Shown: positions 33,027 to 44,781 of the stretch, piece by piece
How positions within the stretch are numbered: the stretch's first letter is position 1
Layout of the letters: each line of letters begins with the position of its first letter
NCBI GenBank assembly: GCA_039519185.1
Contig: CM076854.1
Location: 173,321,144 to 173,385,143, forward strand
DNA from: Astragalus membranaceus
Taxonomy: Eukaryota; Streptophyta; Magnoliopsida; Fabales; Fabaceae
Direction of reading: 5' to 3'
DNA length: 64,000 nucleotides
Program-made: the position numbers and the translations under genes
Notes under the pieces: generated by a model
Database searches by the model: none
The model's input: the letters and a program-made list of their open reading frames with translations, nothing else
Told to the model about the DNA's origin: nothing

Positions 33027-33799
33027 TTTTACCTCTAATGTCCAAATACATTATTATGGATCAATGTAATTCTGATTGTCAATCTCCTTTAATTTCTTCG
33101 ACTCAATATAATTTTCATTTGTATGTTATATGACATAATACCTATATCTTTCCGATTTGAATTTCAAATCATACATTTTGGACATTGTTCACAACTTATG
33201 ATTATCTTTCAAATTACTATTATGACTTCATGGCAATACACCGACCATACAGTATCAATTCTTGACTAGTAATAATTTTAAAATACAGCCGTCTCTATCA
33301 ATTTTTCTCACTCTTCTCTTCCTTCTAGATCACCACCAAAGTGGGTGGTTTTTGGTCAGTTTTTGGCCTAGAATCACCCATCTATATAGTTTTTTGTCTT
33401 CACTTATTTAGATATTTCATCTAAATAAGTGGTTATCACATAGATATAGTTTATATTTCGTCTTTTTTCTAGATTCCGTCAGTTGTTGGGTACGGCGTTA
33501 TTGTTGTTTGTCGTCTTAGTGTGGCTTTTTTATTCCCCATTTTGTTGCGGTGTTTTTGATTTCCCGTCTTGTTGCGGTGTTCGTTTGGTTCAGATTGGCA
33601 GATCAACTTCGACATATTGTAGATTCAACCAATGACTAGGGCCTCAAAGTTACAGATTCGGAGGCATGGGTACTCCGGTAATTTTTATTTTGTCACATTT
33701 GTAGACATTTTATCTTTTTATGCTATAACTTGGTTGTTGTGACTTTGTTCGCAAATTCATCCTATGTGTTTTTAGCGATTCTGAGTTTGTATTATCATC
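33027..33799. other. Intergenic DNA
   Basis: No gene, RNA or repeat that I could support. Confidence 0.5.
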
Positions 33800-33945
33800 G
33801 ATGTAATCTATCAACAGAGTTTTTGCCACACTCAAAATTCGAACCCCGGCAAAACCGGAAACTCGTGGCCAGTCAAGTTCTCCGGCGTAGATTAGTCCGA
33901 CAAAGCCGGTGAAAACTACGCACCAATGACATGGTCACAAAAAAA
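33800..33945 (+). mobile_element. Possible decayed SINE
   Basis: A box-B-like ATTCGAACCCC (about 33838) followed by a CGG-containing body and an A-run at 33938-33947. No target duplication found; tentative. Confidence 0.3.
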
Positions 33946-34693
33946 AAACTAATACATTAATTTTAACAAAATATTATATATTTATTTTAATTATTTATAG
34001 CAAAATTCTTTAAAGTGGTTTATATTTAAGTCTAAGCGAGTTTTGGTTTATATTTAAGTGGGCTGTGTTTGATTTCAACCAACATAAAGAAAGTGTAAAC
34101 TCAAAATAGAGTACTAGAAAATATGCTATTAATGCTCTTATTCATTGGGGCATAATGAAATAATTTAGCGTTGAAAGTAGAGCTACAAATCCTAAATTCA
34201 CGTTAAAATCAATTCTAAAGACAAAATCAATTTTCTCGGGAAACTCAAACAAATGAAAGCAATTTTAGTATCTCTAAAATCACTTTCTTTTGACTATCCC
34301 GAAAGTGAATCCAAACCTACAATTTATGTAAGTCTCGGATAACTCTAGTGTCGCACTTCAAAACGCAATAGAATTAATTTTCCGGATAATTGCAGTTAAA
34401 AAACCATATTAGTACAAATTTACTTTAATTTTGACTTTGTAGACTGTAGTCCTTTCGGCCTTCACAAACAAATGAATAAGCATGGGCTCAAACCCAAAGG
34501 AACATATTATCTGCAAAATAGGGCAAGAGGAGAAACTTTCAACATAAAATTGACACAACATTCCCCATATTTGCTAACACGTTCATTTATAAATTATACA
34601 CATTCTACTTTTTCCCACCCCAAAAGAAAAAAAATCCTTAAAAATCCTATAAATTAATCCTCTTTTCCCTACTTAGTTTTATGTGCCATGGGC
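33946..34693. other. Intergenic DNA and probable 3' UTR of the CRK gene
   Basis: AT-rich with no gene seen. The last ~200 bases before the stop codon of the minus-strand kinase gene are likely its 3' UTR. Confidence 0.5.
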
Positions 34694-37600
34694 TCAAGAC
34701 TGACGAGGTCTTGGGACTGAAGTCCGGAGAGTCACACCATGCAAAAATTTTGTATATCCAAGTAAACTAAGCTTTCCGTCAGTATTTCTTATCCAATCTC
34801 TGAGAACTGAATATGCTGAAGGACCAAGATTTAGCTCCTGCGACCATAATAACAATAAATTAATAAAAAACCATAGACCAGCATAACTGTTAAAATGGAA
34901 GCATATATATTATGAAATGAAAGGAAATTATAGTACTTACTCTTGCTAATTCTTCGATCGATATCACACGGTTGCCTTCTCTCTCAAAATGCTCAAATGC
35001 GGTGCTGGCAATATCGTCCCACCTATCAAGTGCCTCCAGTTGATATGTGCTAGTTGCAGCTGCACAAAATTCTTCAAAATCCATCTTTCTATAGGCAAGT
35101 GGTTCCATCTATAAAATTATTAAAGCAAAAGAAAGAAATATTCTTGGTCAAAACGGGAAACTAAGGTGTCCTTGTAACAAACTTGCACACAACAATACAA
35201 TATACATTTAGCATTCTGATTCCCAACACTTAGCTCCTATAAGAACTTATAAACAATAATGCAAATGCAATGGTATATACCAGTCTAATGTTCACTGGAA
35301 ATTTTCTCCTTGTGTGATAAGAAGACTGGTGCTTGGACCGAATTTCCAAAATGGATAGTTATGAACATATATGACCAAAAACCAAATGCAATGGCATAAT
35401 AACATTCGCCAAGAATATGTTGTCCATAGATACTATAAGAGAATAATGGCTCACCGTGTGTATGATGTCAAGAACCCTCCCCTCCCTCATGGCATCAGTT
35501 GCGTGACGTGCAAGAGCCTGCAAAGTTCGATTTTCAACGAATTCATAATGGACCAAAAGTCACACAAGAAATGACATAAATCAATTAACACACTCTCTAG
35601 ACAGGTAAAACATGCACTCAAAAAGGTATAAACAGGAAGGATTTTTGTTTTTGCAAAAAATGAGTAAGTTGTGCTGATGAAATGACAAACTCAAAAATTT
35701 TACTTCCTATCCACCATAACAAGACTGGAAATATTAACAGTGAAGCAGACGATACCATTTTGAAATTGTCAAGGGAGACATGCCCATCTCGGTTTGGTTC
35801 CAACAATCTGAATTGCGCACTAAGATACACCAACTGCTCCTCTGTCAAAGCTTTTGAAAGAGCCTGGATAAAATATTGCAGAAAATAAACAAGTAGATTT
35901 AACAAAAAATAATCTAAATTCAGTATCACAAAATAAATGTGTGCAATTTGGGAGGAGGTGGAGGGGGAAGTTGGTTACATGGACCAAAAATTAAAATGTC
36001 TTGTCCATAAGACCCCTAAAAGTTTGTCTCAGAAAATGAAATAAATAATACCTTCACTGCTGCACGCTTGAATGGTGTCGCGTGAAGATAAGACTTCACC
36101 AATTTATAAATTAATATATCCAAAGGGACAGGACGGTTGTCATCCCTCAACCAAGGGTGAGCTGCAGTTAGACAAGTGAGCACTAATTAGTTTTAAAATT
36201 CAATTTGCAATGATACTGTAACTACCACTGACTATTCCTAATAATAATGTCAACATCGTATTTTTTGATGTTACATGCCACAATTGAGAATCTCGTGGTG
36301 ATCGCTGAAGGAACATTACACAGCCAATAACATCCACCATACTAGTCTAAATAGATAGGCCAACTTACTTAGAGCTTGAGCAGCAGTCATTCTTTTCCTG
36401 TAGTCCTTGTTTAGGAGCCTTTTAACAAAGTCCTTCGCCTCTGGAGATACAGATGGCCAAGGTAAATCATCAAAGTTAGGATCGGCTCTGAGAACTGTAC
36501 GAAAGATACCAGATTCTGTCCGTGCCCAGAATGGTCGACTACCACACAATAAAATGTATGAAATAACACCAATACTCCATATATCCGCTTCCACACTATA
36601 AGATCGGTGAAGGACCTCAGGTGCAACATAATATGCACTCCCAACAATGTCATTCAACCGTTCTTCTGTATATAGCAGAGACAAAAAGGAAAATTAAGAG
36701 GATTGACTTTATTTATATCAATAAATATCTAACAAAGCATGAATGAAAAGCAGCAGCAGTCTTGGATATTGACAATATGGGACAACACCATCGAGACAGA
36801 AATACTGATTAATCAGTACTTTCAACTGTCATGCAAGCATTCAGAATGAGGACTAGAGCTCAGCCATTAAGGATGTCCTTTTCTTCAAAATATCAATGGA
36901 TGTTAAATGGAAAGAACTCATTGGAAACCAAGCTAGTCTCATCAATCATTTCTGTTGGTTTTAGTTTTAAAGATTTAGGAACTTGTAAATCAGTAAATGA
37001 GTGAAGCATTGAACCAGCTAATTGACTCTAAAACTAGTGAGAAAATCTTATGCATATTTTCAGACAGCTAAAATTAGAATAGCATAAAATAAAATGTCTA
37101 AATACTTCGTCATTACAAACACTAATGCAGCTTAAACGGTCTCAAAATAATGTCACTTAAAGTTTATGTAAAAGCAAGCAGCAGCGGCAGCAGACCCGCA
37201 GTAAAGTATGCATAGAGCAACTTGCAAGGATTTGAAAGTTGAGATTCAGTCTAATTATAACCTGGCCTGATGAAGTCAGACAGACCAAAATCAATAAGCT
37301 TCATATCAGCATCTTCACCTCTTGAAGTGAAGAGGAAATTCTGTAAAATCAAAATCAAAACCGAACAAGAATCATCAAAATTCCTTACATTCTTATCCAA
37401 ATATAGTTAAGTACACACGAATTTTAAACGAAAGCTAGATGCTACAAATTGTTGCACGATCACAAGAATTAATGCACAAACCTCAGGCTTTAGGTCACGA
37501 TGCACCACACCTTGAAGATGACAAAAGGCAACTACACTAAGAATCTGCAAAACTATAACTTTCGCATCCTCCTCTGTATACCTTCCTCCCCTAGAAAAGA

Positions 37601-40600
37601 AGAGAACATCTTTCGACTTTCAATCAAACTTAATGGGTATATAGAGAAAATTACAAAAAAAAAATTAATACGCAAGGTTCCAAACATTGTGGGCTCTTTG
37701 CTGGGTGGGTAGATGATTGATGTATAAATACTTCCCCATAAAAAAAGAGGTTTCCACGGCTAGAACCTGTGACTACTTCGCAAGGCAGCAACCTTACCAT
37801 TGCGCCAAGGCAAACCCTCATAGGAAATCACAAATATAACAGAAAAACTAACCTTGACAAAATTCGGTCAAGAAGTTCTCCACCTTCACACAATCTGATA
37901 AGAAAATAAAATCCCATAAAGGTCAGATTCATACCACAAAATAGAAGATGCACTATCAACTATAATAGATAAAGCATCCTCCATTAAAAGATGTTTTGAG
38001 TTGAGACCTAAAAGTGTTTTAGCTAATATTAAAAAGCTGTGGTTGAACTCAATGAAAAACTCTGGCACAGATAACCAATTTCCTTTCAATAGTTCAATGA
38101 ACGAAAATATGTAAAATTAAAACATAATAAAGATTCCATTATGGCACACAAAATAGATGATACTGAGAACATGATAAATTGACATACTCCATAACTATGT
38201 ACACATTATTGGCATCCTCGCAAGCATCATGAAATTTGACAAGATTCTTATGGCCAGACAGAGCTTTCAATAGCTTCACCTCTCTACGAACATCTTCGAT
38301 GGCGATTGCTGTGGTCATCTGCCAAATCAAGCTTATTAAGATGCAGCAAAAAGTTTATTTAACATGTCAACAAAATTTCTAATAAATAAATATGGTGCCG
38401 AAAATTAACTGAAGGTATTCAGTATATGAGTAATCTTCAAATGACAAAACTGCATGTAGGTATCCACAGACAGTAATATATACAACTGATATGATTCAAG
38501 TCAAACACAATACATATTAGGCTGACATTGCAAGAGGAGGAGGAGGAGGAGGAGGAGGAGGAGGAGGACTTGAAAAAGAATTATTACTACGTTTGAAGTT
38601 CAACGTGTTAAAATAAAATAATAAAAAGTGTTAGATATATGTTTTGTCCCTATAAAAGTGGTAAATTTTGATTTTGAACCTTATTTAAATTTGGTTCATT
38701 TTTAGCCTCAGATGAGGAACTTAAAACACACTATTTTTATTTATGCAGGGGATAAAAAAAGATGAAAAAAAAATTTGGAGGAGGAAAAAAAACATATTTA
38801 ACACAAAAAGATAAGAGATGAAAACACAGAAATCTAGAGGCTACATAGGCACAGCTAAACATTCAAAAGGCGAAAATTGGAAAAACAAGCTGCAGTTTCA
38901 TTTGCTAATAACAAATTATTTATGAAAGTAAACACGAGAAAAATTCAAATAGATATTTTCATAAATCCAGTAAGGGCACTTGTTAGCGTGATGCGAACAC
39001 AAATATCAAATATGATGAACAATGTAATGAAAGGAAAGACAGAGATAAATAAAGGTGTCAAGAGGGTGTAGAAATAGAGTGTGAAAACATCAGGACTTGA
39101 TAACCAGAAAACTAGAAGAGTTTTCACCTAGTTTGTACAATATGATAGTAAAAATGTATAATATACACACCAAACATTTTCCCGAATCTATTTTGTTTTT
39201 GGAAGGTCCCGGTCTTGTTAAGACTTCTGACCTATATCGCCTAACTGGCTCCGACTTCAGTGGGCTATGGACTGTCCCGGAAATAGCTGACTGATGATAG
39301 TATTAATTTTTGTCTATAGACGAAGTGGCAAGTGCCACCCACACATCACACACGCAAAAGGGATATCCCAAGTTCAAACCCAGATAACTATGGAAAATAG
39401 TATAGCCAACTGAACGGCCTGGTCGGTCATGATCAAATATTATGCATCACGACAAGACATTGATTTTGCATGATTGACACCGGACATAACGGTTAGGCCA
39501 ATCATAAGTGCATCACGACAAGACATTGATTTTGCATGATTGATATTGTCTTTTATGGAGCATAATCGATACCAGACATAACGGCTCAAAAAGTACAAGA
39601 CGCCAAGATGAACGAAACAAACTTGCTTCTTTTGCTAAAAAATAAATACGGTGTCAGAATTAAATGAATGTATTCAGTATATGAGTAATTTGCAAATGAC
39701 AAAACTGCATGTAGGTATCAACAGACACTGACAGTAATACATACGACTGGTATGAATTAAGTCAAACAATGCAAAATTGCGCGGACATTGCAAGAGATGG
39801 AATCAAACATTATCAATAGTAACACAGGGGCCAGGCCGGTCATGATTGATTAACATTCATCATGACATGACATTAATTCTGCATAATTGATACCAGACAT
39901 AACGGCTAAGCCGATCATAAAACTAAGAATGAGATTAATATGCATTAATACCGTCTTTTTGGTGTTTAGCAGGGAACCGAATTCTTGGCAGGTACAGGAA
40001 TCAGGGATTCACGTAGTCAGCCAATAACAACCATTTGGATAAATATCGGGCGACATAAATTTAAACTCCAACAAATTTGTTATTAAACATAAAATCAAAA
40101 TAAAAGCCATTGGATGGCAAGATTTTCCACCGTGTCAACTCATGATTGTGGGGAATCCATTTCCATTGAACGGTTACATCCTCAAAGGAGAATCATATAG
40201 TTTAAAAAGGGGAGGAAAACCTTCCCGCGCCAAAATAGATTCTTAGCTTTACTTGACACAATATAGCTTGAAGCAAAATATAGCTTGAACAGTTTTTAGA
40301 GGGGGGGAAACCAGCGCCATTGACTTGACACAAAATTTCCAAGGCTGCCTCATTATAATATGTTCCATTAAGTTTTAGTCCCTTGATGATATTTGATTGA
40401 AGTATTGACAAAAACTGGCGGAATCGATAACAGGTCATATAACTTTGGGTTACAAATTTCAAAAGAAACTCCAATCAGGGAGGAAATTTCTTAAGCTTAT
40501 GCCAGACAACTTTCCAAACAGTTCCTAGTTGGATTACCACGATAAACAACACAGTAAGAACAATGCATAATTACAGGACAAATAGCAATAGCCTAAGTAT

Positions 40601-41343
40601 CTCATTGACTCATGCATGGAAACGACTTAGTCAACCAAAGAACAAACACCATCAAAAGAGTCCAAAGAAATCACAATCAACCTTATCCAATGATCCATCA
40701 AAATAAGATTAAGGTTTTTTTATATTTGCAAACTAGAAAGGGATTTATAATGATAGATAGAATTAAGGAGGAAAATGAATTGAGGAATTGTATTGAATTG
40801 TACCTTGGCCTTAGAAATGATTTTAACAGCAAGAGGTTGATCTTTGAGATCACCCTTCTTTCCTCTAGCAGAGCAAGTATGACCAAAATGCCCTCTCCCC
40901 ACTTCCTTCCCCAACTCATACTTAGCTCCAAAATTCTTGTTATACCCAAAACTCTTATCCAGCGACTGCTCCGCTTCCACTCCACGCTCCTCCGGAATTG
41001 GCCCTTCCTTCGGCTTCGTCTGCCCAAGCCTCTTCGCCAGAGACGCCCTTATATGCTTCGCCGGAGACGGAGGCGGAAACGGACGACGGAAAAATCTCCT
41101 TGGCGTCGATGCCCTTGCCGGCGACGGACTTGGATTCACGCCATGAGGGTAGGGGCTCGGCCAGGGGCTGGCTTGCGAGGAGGACCGTGCCGGCGTATTC
41201 TTCACCGACGGAAACCCGTTGGCGGCAGAGGGTATCGGGGAGCGATTGCCGTCGGCGTCGGTAGAGGAGGCAATTATGGTGGTTGTGTTGGGGTCATGGT
41301 CGTTGTCTCCACTGGGAATGGTCTTCCCGTAACACTGGCCCAT
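34694..41343 (-). CDS. CRK: CDPK-related protein kinase (CRK), 11 exons, complete
   Basis: Ser/Thr kinase of the plant CDPK-related family (Arabidopsis CRK3 is the closest I recall). Exons on the minus strand: 41343-40804, 38318-38188, 37894-37853, 37590-37482, 37340-37262, 36665-36369, 36161-36052, 35863-35756, 35517-35455, 35108-34941, 34837-34694; all GT-AG, 1,791 nt, 596 aa, no breaks. The N-terminus MGQCYG suits N-myristoylation at G2 and acylation at C4, anchoring it to membranes. A Pro/Ser-rich linker follows (PRRFFRRPFPPPSPAKH, residues 81-97). Kinase signatures: GRGHFG 149-154, AVK with K174, HRDLKPE 268-274 (D270), DFG 291-293, APE 315-317. After HPWL (401-404) comes the CRK regulatory tail with degenerate EF-hands, which in this family bind calcium weakly if at all. 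It ends LRTSVPRPRQS. Intron 1 is 2.5 kb. Confidence 0.96.
37672..37816 (-). mobile_element. tRNA-derived SINE in CRK intron 3
   Basis: On the minus strand CCTTGGCGCAATGGTAAGG gives a box-A-like start and CACAGGTTCTAGCCGTGG a box-B-like element, followed by GGAAACCTC and a body ending near TTTGGAACCTTGCG. This is a different, common plant SINE type from the one at 22673. Antisense to nothing; same direction as the host gene. Confidence 0.7.
38386..38535. repeat. Direct repeat within CRK intron 1 (partner 39640-39795)
   Basis: About 150 bp recurring with around 15% difference: TTCAGTATATGAGTAAT, AAATGACAAAACTGCATGTAG and GACATTGCAAGAG are shared in order. Confidence 0.75.
38533..38568. repeat. 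(GGA)n microsatellite in CRK intron 1
   Basis: About twelve GGA/GAG triplets at the end of the first copy of the intronic duplication. Confidence 0.9.
39420..39925. repeat. Dispersed repeats in CRK intron 1
   Basis: The block GCATCACGACAAGACATTGA occurs at about 39445 and 39511 with GATTTTGCATGATTGA after it, and a diverged third copy near 39855. GACATAACGG(C/T)T(A/C)A recurs in each. Origin not recognised. Confidence 0.6.
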
Positions 41344-42114
41344 GGTCGCTAACGCAACAAGCTTTGTTTGATCAAACTCCGCACATTCCAGAAGCTTCTA
41401 CTCCGATCCGTTTCCCCTCGGTAAAGCAGTGAGATCTGCTAAGGGAAAACGATAAAACCAGAGAATTTTGAGTCAGGTAGAGTTTTTTAGGAGAGAGATA
41501 GAGAGACAGAGACAGAAAAACCCACACGAAGAACAAAAGAAAAAGTAAAGCAGACAAGGTCTGTTCACTAGTGTTACAAGTAACAAACAAATACAAAACA
41601 AAATGGGTGTGTACTGTGTAGTAAGTGAATATGGGGAATTATAACCAGCTTCGCAGTCTAGGTGTGTAAAACGCTGAGGACGGTTGATCTTTGCCACTTT
41701 GAGTTAATCAGGGCCGTTGGTTATTTTCTATCTACTTTTCGTTTTTGTCTTTTTCTACTTTTTTTTTGTTTTGTATGTCTTATGTGATGTGTTCGGTGGT
41801 GGGACATGAATGTGGTTAGGGGTGGAGAGAGATTAAAGAATTAGATTGGGATTTAGGGTGGTAGTGGTTAGATCGGAAGCTAGGCATTACAAGTGAAGCT
41901 GACAAATAGTCCAAAGCTTCGAAGATTGAGGGATTCTGTGGGGGATGGATTTGGAATCCATTTGTTGTTACTTTTTTTAGGAGTCCTTGCTTATGCTTAC
42001 TTCTTCCTGTCTGAAATATAATATAATCAAAAAACAATATTTGAGGCCAGAAGGAATAATTCACAATTTTGTACATGGGTGGGATTAAATTAAAATAAAT
42101 TAGGTATTAGGTAC
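41344..42114. other. CRK upstream region
   Basis: On the minus strand the 250 bases before the ATG are C/T-rich with TCTCTCTATCTCTC runs, as expected for a 5' leader. No clear TATA box. No other gene seen. Confidence 0.5.
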
Positions 42115-42133
42115 AGAAATAAGAGTATCATGA

Positions 42134-42311
42134 AGCGAGAGGTGTCGTCAACCGGTTGGAGCTCATCTTCCATTAACCAAGTGTCGAGGGGTCGATTCTC
42201 GCCTTAGGTATGGAGCAGTTTTAAATTTCTGGGCCAGCTGTCCCACCCTTCGAGGTGCCTCCAATCCAACGAGGGAATTAGTCACTGCGTTCGGCCTAGT
42301 TTATAAAAAAA
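42134..42311 (+). mobile_element. tRNA-derived SINE, second full-length copy
   Basis: Same family as 22673-22855 (shared CTGGGCCAGCTGTCC and GGAATTAGTCACTGC). A 19-bp perfect target duplication AGAAATAAGAGTATCATGA lies at 42115-42133 and 42312-42330. The box-B-like sequence is mutated (GGGTCGATTCTCGCC). Confidence 0.88.
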
Positions 42312-42330
42312 AGAAATAAGAGTATCATGA

Positions 42331-43079
42331 TCGATAATAATGATAATGAATTTAAGTCTTCGTGTTTTTTCATTTATGAATAATAACTTTCATTTACTTT
42401 TTAGATAAATAACATCCATTCATGAAAAATTGTCAATTCATTGACCTCTGTTTTAACGAAAATTAATATGATACGAAGAAAAACACTTACTCATGAGAAA
42501 TAAAATGAAAATAGAGAAAAACTAAACTCTAAGACCAAGGAGATATAGGTATTGTTTGCGTATCCCTGACTTGGTATCCGATCTTAAATACCAAGTCCGA
42601 TCCGAGATAGTTGGTATTTATGTGTTTGGTCAATTCGGGTTGGTGCTCCGATCCGAGGTGGAGTGGTACCTACAATACCACTCTGACGCTCAAGTCAGGG
42701 AGTGAGTCAATTACAAGTGAGAGGATAGGAAAAGTGAGTACATTTAATGCTAGCATTGAATGCTTATTTATAGGTTTTTGGAGAGAAGGAGGACCATTGG
42801 ATCTAGGTCTTAGATCTCCACCCTTGGCTGGTGGATTTGGCCTTTTATTGTTGGGCCTCAGATGGATTGGCCATAGTGGCCCAATCCGTAACAGGTATCT
42901 TTAAATCTTAAGGTTAAGTTGAATACGAAGGCAACTTTAGGTGCCAAAATGGTTGCCCCTTTTATTATTTTTTTTTATAACTAACTTTTACTTGCTTTTT
43001 AAGTCTAAAAAAATGCAAATTATATGTATGACTCACTATACATTGTAGGGATATTTCGGTAACATTATAATTCTCTAAA
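42331..43079. other. Intergenic DNA
   Basis: No supported gene. 42545-42700 is richer in CCGATC/GGTATC words, possibly a decayed transposon. Confidence 0.4.
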
Positions 43080-44240
43080 ACGATTAATTTTGAGAAAATA
43101 ATGTAAAGTGTTATGATAAGCCGTGTGTTTTGAGATACTTTAGAGTCTAAAAAAATTATAGATGTTCAAATCGTGAAGTCTATTCCTCAATAGCCGGTTT
43201 TGGTGAAAAGAAAAAATAATTTTGTGACAAAAATACGTAGAATGTGATGCTAAACGGTGTGTTTTAGTGTACTTTAGGGTCCCGAAAAAATTTTAGATGT
43301 TCAAATATATGAATTTAATCGGTTTGGTAGAAAAAAATAGTTTTGTGACAAAATCCATAAAGTCCGATCCTAAGTAGAAGTGTTTTAAAACTCGGACCGG
43401 TGACTGACTCGGTGTAGGTACTGGGTCAAGGGTCGGACCGACGGGTCGACAGTTGAACCGCATGACCAAAACCGGGACCACATGACTCGGACCCGGTCTC
43501 TATTTCGCGAATTTTCAAGAGTATATAATATAAATTTTGTACCTGTAAAATTAATAACTATGTTTATTTTATATTTACTAAAATATAAAAATTAATATCT
43601 TAATTTATTAATATTTTTAAATTTATTCATACATAATATTAATCTATTTTAGATCATACAAATTAATATGTACTCAACAAATATTGTACTTATTTTTGCT
43701 AATAATGCAATAATGGAAAAGAAAATGATGAAAAAGAGCAAAAAAAAATAGATTAAACGACGTTGTTTTGATAAAAAAAATAATTTTTTTTAAATTCACA
43801 ACCCGGTCCAGGTCAAACCGGTTCACCGGTTTTTGTAAAACCCGGCCGAGTCACACCGGCTTTCACCGGTTTGCTGCATATCCGATCCATACGGTTGACC
43901 GGCTCGGTTACCCCCCGGTTCCCGGGCCGAGCCGGTTTTTAAAACTATGCGTAAGTAGTGTGTTTGTGGGGTACTTTAATGTTCAGAAAAAATTTTAACG
44001 GTTCAAATACGGAAAGTTCGTTTCTCAATAACTGATTTTGTAAAAAACAAAATTGTGACAAAATATGTAAAGTGCAGCGCCAAATTGTGTGTTTTGGGAT
44101 ACTTTAGTGTCTAAAAATAATTTAACTTTTCAAATACTCAAAGTTCGTTCCTCAATATCTGATTTACGCCAAAAAATAATTAATTTCGTGACCGAATATT
44201 TAAAGTGCAACGTTTATCAATGTGGGATACTTTAAGGTTT
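43080..44240. repeat. Degenerate tandem array (~120-bp units) split by a MITE
   Basis: Units share GTGTGTTTTG(A/G)GATACTTTAG.GTCTAAAAA, then TTCAAAT..., CTCAATA.C(C/T)G(A/G)TTT and TTTGTGACAAAATA. Two to three units lie left (43080-43377) and three right (43951-44240) of the inserted hAT-like MITE. Confidence 0.7.
43378..43950. mobile_element. hAT-like MITE, CCGGTT-rich
   Basis: 573 bp with inverted ends around GTTTTAAAACTCGG and GTTTTTAAAACTATG, internally full of ACCGGTT and GGCCGAG words. Flanks CTAAGTAG (43370-43377) and GTAAGTAG (43951-43958) form a 7-of-8 duplication, consistent with hAT. Excision restores the surrounding tandem-repeat register. Confidence 0.68.
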
Positions 44241-44781
44241 GGAAAATTTTCGGAGTACGCGTCACAGACCCTTTCTTCTTCAACAAACGCCACACGCTTC
44301 GGAAGACCATCACAAATTATCAACAAGAAAGTAGCTAAAACAAGAATGGAGAGCTGAATACTGCAAACATAAATATAAATATGAAGAAGATGAAAATTTA
44401 GGATTAATAATTGTTCATACAAAAAATTAAAAAGTTAAGCATCTAAAGATTTTATATCTGGAAAAAAAAATTACCTACTTGACTCACGATTCTGTAAGTT
44501 CTTTCCCTCACAAATCGCCGCTTATACTCCCTTTCACTTTTGGCTTTTCTCTATTATAGAATTTTTGGTTTAAATAGCAATAACCTTCTGTCTTTCTATA
44601 ATCTGTTAATTACTTTTTCCAGTCATTTATCTTTCATCAGGTGATAGAATCCTCTGTTGTTGTCATTCAATTGAAATTCCTTTGTCCTACAGAAGCATAT
44701 GATATCCTCAAAATGAGTTCATGATTCATGAAATAAACTGGAAGCAAATACTGAGTGTTAGTGTGCTGGGTCAAACAAGAA
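44241..44781. other. Intergenic DNA, possible small secreted-peptide ORF on minus strand
   Basis: On the minus strand a hydrophobic run (LSILVLATFLLIICDG, about 44290-44340) precedes a polar tail, like a signal peptide. It lacks a clear gene context and I do not recognise it. Confidence 0.25.

Noticed and set aside
32809..33133. Open frames over the 12-bp minisatellite with repeating Val/Pro/Gly dipeptides
   Set aside because: Period divisible by three keeps frames open on both strands; no start context or domain.
40612..41352. 246-codon plus-strand Arg-rich frame
   Set aside because: Antisense shadow of CRK exon 1, which has clear kinase and linker motifs and correct splice sites.
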